Origin: Portulaca oleracea
Lineage: Eukaryota > Streptophyta > Magnoliopsida > Caryophyllales > Portulacaceae
NCBI GenBank assembly: GCA_029582165.1
Contig: CM055871.1
Span: forward strand, 28,416,802 to 28,480,801
Reading direction: 5' to 3'
Length of the DNA stretch: 64,000 bases
Positions 60,941 through 64,000 of this stretch are shown piece after piece. How positions within the stretch are numbered: the stretch's first letter is position 1; the number at the start of each line of letters is the position of its first letter. The translations under genes and the position numbers were made by a program. The notes below the pieces were generated by a model. It did not search any database, was not told the origin of the DNA, and worked only from the letters and a program-made list of their open reading frames with translations.

Positions 60941-62255
60941 GGGAAATTGGAATTAAATAAACCAACCTATAGGTGTCCTTTAATCTAACAAACCGATCTT
61001 GAACTTTTGTTTTTGACGAACTGAGTTTAACACCTTATTTTTTCCAACGAACTGCCACCGAGTCCAACTCGTCGGAGATATGATGTGGTGGTAGTGATAG
61101 CTTATGTGGAGGTTATTAATAAGCAAAAAACAAAAAAGGAAAAAAGACTTGGGCATTTGTTTTTTTGCCTAATCAGCCTTTGTCATTTCTTTTATTTTCC
61201 ACCTCACTCCCATCTCTCTCAAGCCGACCCCCCCAACCTCTCTCCTGTCACACTCTAGCCCCTTCTCACCACTGCCACCACCACCTCTGCCCCCACTACC
61301 TCCGATACCACCACCTCTGCCGCCACAGCCTCCACCACGACCACCGCCACCACCTCCTGCCCCACAACCTCCACCTCCACCTCCACCTCCACCTCACCTC
61401 TCTCTTTCTCTCTCCCCCCCCCCCAAGCCGACCCCTTGCCCTAGCCTCTCTCTCTCTCCTTTTCACATTAAAACAGGGGAGGCAGAGGAGGAGTGGTCCG
61501 ACCTCTATTTTTGGGGAGGTAGAGACTGGTCGCTATGACCGTCACCGGTGGTCCTTCTACCGTCTCCCAAACGCGCAACCACCCACGTCGCCAACACCAC
61601 CACACTCCTCATCACCACCATCCCCAAAACCCTAGAAATTCAAAATCAAACTCAAAATCCTCAATAGGCTTCGATTTTCCAACAAAGTTGAGCAGAGGCG
61701 ACTATGGCACTAGCAGCGACTTCTAGGTCGGAGTGGTTGTGGTGGTGATTCGTGTTGGTGGTTGCGTCGAATCAAAGAGAAGGGGAGGGATACTTAAGTA
61801 GTAGACAAGGAGGGGGGAGGCTGGCGGTGGGGGCTTATAGTGGTGGTCAGCTGTGATCTTTGGAGGCAGCAGGGTCGTCAGGTGCTGCATCTCAGGCTGG
61901 GGCGGTGGTGCGAGAGTGATGGTGTGAGGAATAAGGGAGAAGATATAGATTAGGGATGGGAGGGTCGGTGGTGAGAGAAAGAGAGAGATAGAGAGAGAGT
62001 GGTGAGGTGGTAATTAAAGAAATTGAAAAATGTTGAATAGGTAAAAAAACATAGGTCCACTTTTTTTTTCCTTTTTTTGGCTAAAACACCCTCCATGTAA
62101 GTTATCACCAACGCCACGTCATATCCCGACGAGTTGGACTCGGTGGTGGTTCGTTGGAAAAAATAACGTGTTATGCTTAGTTCGTCAAAAACAAAAGTTC
62201 AAGGTTGGTTCGTTAGATCAAAGGACACATATATGTTGGTTTACCGGTGTGGCAA

Positions 62256-62286
<31 letters not shown>

Positions 62287-62315
62287 TATGTTGGTTTACT
62301 AGATTCCAATAACCC
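60941..62315. mobile_element. Mutator-like non-autonomous element
   Basis: Termini GGGAAATTGGAATTAAATAA and (complement) GGGTTATTGGAATCTAGTAA extend as inverted repeats of about 190 bp (GAACTTTTGTTTTTGACGAA, CACCGAGTCCAACTCGTCGG), interrupted on the right by a (TA)n expansion at 62262-62289. Flanking nonamers TATACAAAT and AATATAAAT agree at 7/9. The GC-rich interior (61195-61960) is CCACC/CTCTCT on the left and GGTGG/GAGAGA on the right. The long plus-strand frame 61165-61635 is low-complexity and not convincingly a gene. No transposase. Confidence 0.75.
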
Positions 62316-62783
62316 AATATAAATTATGAACTCAAATTACAAATATATACATGATCAAACAACAAAAGTTGTATGCTCATAAATATATACATATATGCTC
62401 ATAAAAGTATATCCACATGGTCATAAAATTCATTCCGAGAATATGACAGCTTGATACTCCTAGGAGTATAATCCTAGTTTGAGAACAAATCGGTATGCCA
62501 TATATCATAGTAAGAGTAAAACAATATGCGTTTTAGGACATGACAATTTTTAAATGTATTATTTTTCATGAAATTGATATTAATTATAATTTCTGATAAT
62601 AAATTCTTTTTATAGATATTATTAATAATGAATCATAAGAAACCGTGCATGAATGAGTTACAAATAACACTATAATTGAATAAACTCACCTGGTAAATAT
62701 ATTTTGGGCATTTCTTTGTAAATTTTAAAAAATATAAATAAAATATTATTTTAAACGGTTTAGATGTGATAGCATATACGAAA
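62316..62783. other. AT-rich intergenic DNA
   Basis: A short segment at 62445-62480 (GATACTCCTAGGAGTATAAT) is itself palindromic and resembles the inverse of 39225-39262. Otherwise nothing is recognised. Confidence 0.4.
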
Positions 62784-63171
62784 ATGATAAACATCTTGAC
62801 CCAAAATGATTCTTAACCATTTTACATTTCTTCTAATTCACTAATAAAGTTAAATATAAGTGTATTTAAATAATTCTAAAGGTATATTTTATTATTTTCA
62901 AGGTTACCACAATTTATAAATATTTAAAAATAATTATTTATTTATATTTATTTCATAAATATAAAACTATGTATAAAATGTGCATTTTCTACTATGATTG
63001 ATAAAATTAGGCTATTATTATAATATTTTTTGACCTAACTAATAAGTATTATATTATTATATTGATAAATATATATAGTTATTAAAGAAAATATTAATAA
63101 AAGTTACAAAAATATGAAATATGAGCAATTCAACATGATTAAGAACCATCTTGAGTCAAGATGGTTATCAT
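62784..63171. mobile_element. MITE upstream of the aspartic protease gene
   Basis: Left ATGATAAACATCTTGACCCA and right (complement) ATGATAACCATCTTGACTCA continue as imperfect inverted repeats of about 45 bp (TTCTTAACCAT). 388 bp, AT-rich, non-coding. A half copy lies at 30118-30355. Confidence 0.75.
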
Positions 63172-63298
63172 GATCCTAACATATATTATAAAAGTTAATT
63201 ATATATATATTTTTTTCAATTTAATAAAAATGTATAATTTTTTGATGAATCTACCAAAAGCAAATTCTTGGTAGAAAACTTGTATCATTTTCATTCAT

Positions 63299-63306
63299 TA
63301 TAAATA
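63299..63306 (+). promoter_or_regulatory. TATA box of the aspartic protease gene
   Basis: TATAAATA, 57 bases before the ATG, implying a short 5' UTR of about 25 bases. Confidence 0.6.
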
Positions 63307-63355
63307 CTATACTTTCCCTACGTTTTCCGTCCAACCAACTTGTGGGACAAAAGTA

Positions 63356-64000
63356 ATGGCGCCTGTTTGGCTCTGTTTCCTCTCTTTCTCCTCCCTCCTC
63401 ATCCTCTCATCATCTTCATCTACACCAGACACTCTAGAACTGTCTCTCACCCCGATTGTGCCCACAAATTCATCATCCAATTCATGGGAATTCATCTCCC
63501 ACATCACCAAAACCAGCCTGACTCGAGCCCAGCATTTGAAGAAGCCCAAAATATCATCTTCAAAACCATCCTCTGTTGTACAAGGGAGCCAAGATATCCC
63601 AGTTTCCGCTCGTAGCTTTGGGGGATACACTGTTCCTCTCTCCCTGGGAACCCCGTCTCAGACGATCCCACTGGTGTTCGACACCGGTAGCAGCCTTGTG
63701 TGGGTCCCTTGCACCTCCCGCTATGTCTGCAAGGATTGTAGCTTTGCTCACACGGACCCCACTAAAATCCCCCATTTCATCCCCAAACTGTCATCCACCA
63801 AGCGGATCCTGGACTGCTCTAGCCCCAAGTGCGCCCTGGTTTTGGGCTCCAAAACAAAGCCCGGGAACTGCTCTCGGGCCTGCCCAGGCTACCTTATCCA
63901 GTACGGCCTTGGAGCCACCACTGGGCTACCCATAACAGATACCCTGAAGTTGCCCCACCAGGTGGTCCCGGACTTCTTGTTCGGCTGCTCTGTCGAATCC
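63356..64000 (+). CDS. Pepsin-like (A1 family) plant aspartic protease, 5' part
   Basis: An open frame of exactly 215 codons running off the window. Residues 1-22 form a hydrophobic signal peptide ('VWLCFLSFSSLLIL'), implying entry to the secretory pathway. The prosegment reaches about residue 88. The mature domain begins 'YTVPLSLGTPSQTIPLVFDT', with the first catalytic motif D-T-G-S-S at residues 109-113. It is followed by 'VWVPCTSRYVCKDC', a cysteine-rich nepenthesin-type insertion, and a cysteine pair ('CSSPKCALV', 'CSRACPGYLIQYG'). The flap region and second D-T/S-G lie beyond the edge. Closest in feel to the At4g16563-like group of atypical plant aspartic proteases. Such enzymes act in the apothecial wall space, i.e. 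the apoplast, or in vacuoles; the substrate cannot be inferred. The start is preceded by a TATA box at a sensible distance. Confidence 0.93.
   Translation, partial: MAPVWLCFLSFSSLLILSSSSSTPDTLELSLTPIVPTNSSSNSWEFISHITKTSLTRAQHLKKPKISSSKPSSVVQGSQDIPVSARSFGGYTVPLSLGTPSQTIPLVFDTGSSLVWVPCTSRYVCKDCSFAHTDPTKIPHFIPKLSSTKRILDCSSPKCALVLGSKTKPGNCSRACPGYLIQYGLGATTGLPITDTLKLPHQVVPDFLFGCSVES

Noticed and set aside
61165..61635. 156-codon proline/histidine/serine-rich frame
   Set aside because: Low-complexity CCACC/CTC DNA inside a non-autonomous MULE; no domain, no splice context.

Overview
This window is eukaryotic nuclear DNA from a flowering plant, most likely a eudicot. Genes are split by GT-AG introns, AT-rich intergenic DNA is filled with LTR retrotransposons, Mutator- and hAT-type transposons and MITEs, and long (TA)n tracts are frequent. 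Nothing bacterial, organellar or viral was seen. The species cannot be fixed from the sequence alone.

Only three host genes are supported. (1) A minus-strand multi-exon gene at 3680-7931 of unrecognised function; two exons at each end are resolved and the middle is not. (2) A complete minus-strand seven-exon LOG gene (cytokinin riboside 5'-monophosphate phosphoribohydrolase) at 19904-25220, whose exons join in phase to 216 residues. (3) The 5' part of a plus-strand pepsin-like (A1) aspartic protease gene at 63356-64000, open to the window edge.

The rest is mobile DNA. 1-3050: LTR-like sequence, then a decayed LINE 3' end with an RNase H region. 8700-10680: Athila/Tat-type gypsy debris in two orientations. 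10690-16979: a long gypsy LTR carrying two nested solo LTRs, a copia LTR (TSD ATTAT) and a gypsy LTR of related sequence (TSD AAGTG). 17560-18023: hAT-type MITE. 25950-28306: MITEs, including an 8/9-bp TSD Mutator-type element. 30589-32597: a solo LTR with TSD GTTTC. 33030-39199: a truncated gypsy element fused to a truncated, oppositely oriented copia element.

The most striking part is 39256-60887, a hierarchical inverted structure. In the middle lies a roughly 5.9-kb Mutator-like element (40151-59710) with long inverted termini, a FAR1-like C-terminal fragment and hundreds of bases of a degenerate ATGTTCATT-type minisatellite whose orientation flips part-way. A 13.6-kb Tekay/Del-like chromovirus (42730-56341; TSD CTGAT, tRNA-Met-type primer site, chromodomain, and an extra ORF upstream of gag) has inserted into it. 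On both outer sides lie (TA)n tracts, one inverted copy each of the same MITE, more (TA)n and related palindromic segments. Many small indels in the retrotransposons, contrasting with clean host exons and nearly identical LTRs, suggest that part of the damage is consensus error in the assembly.
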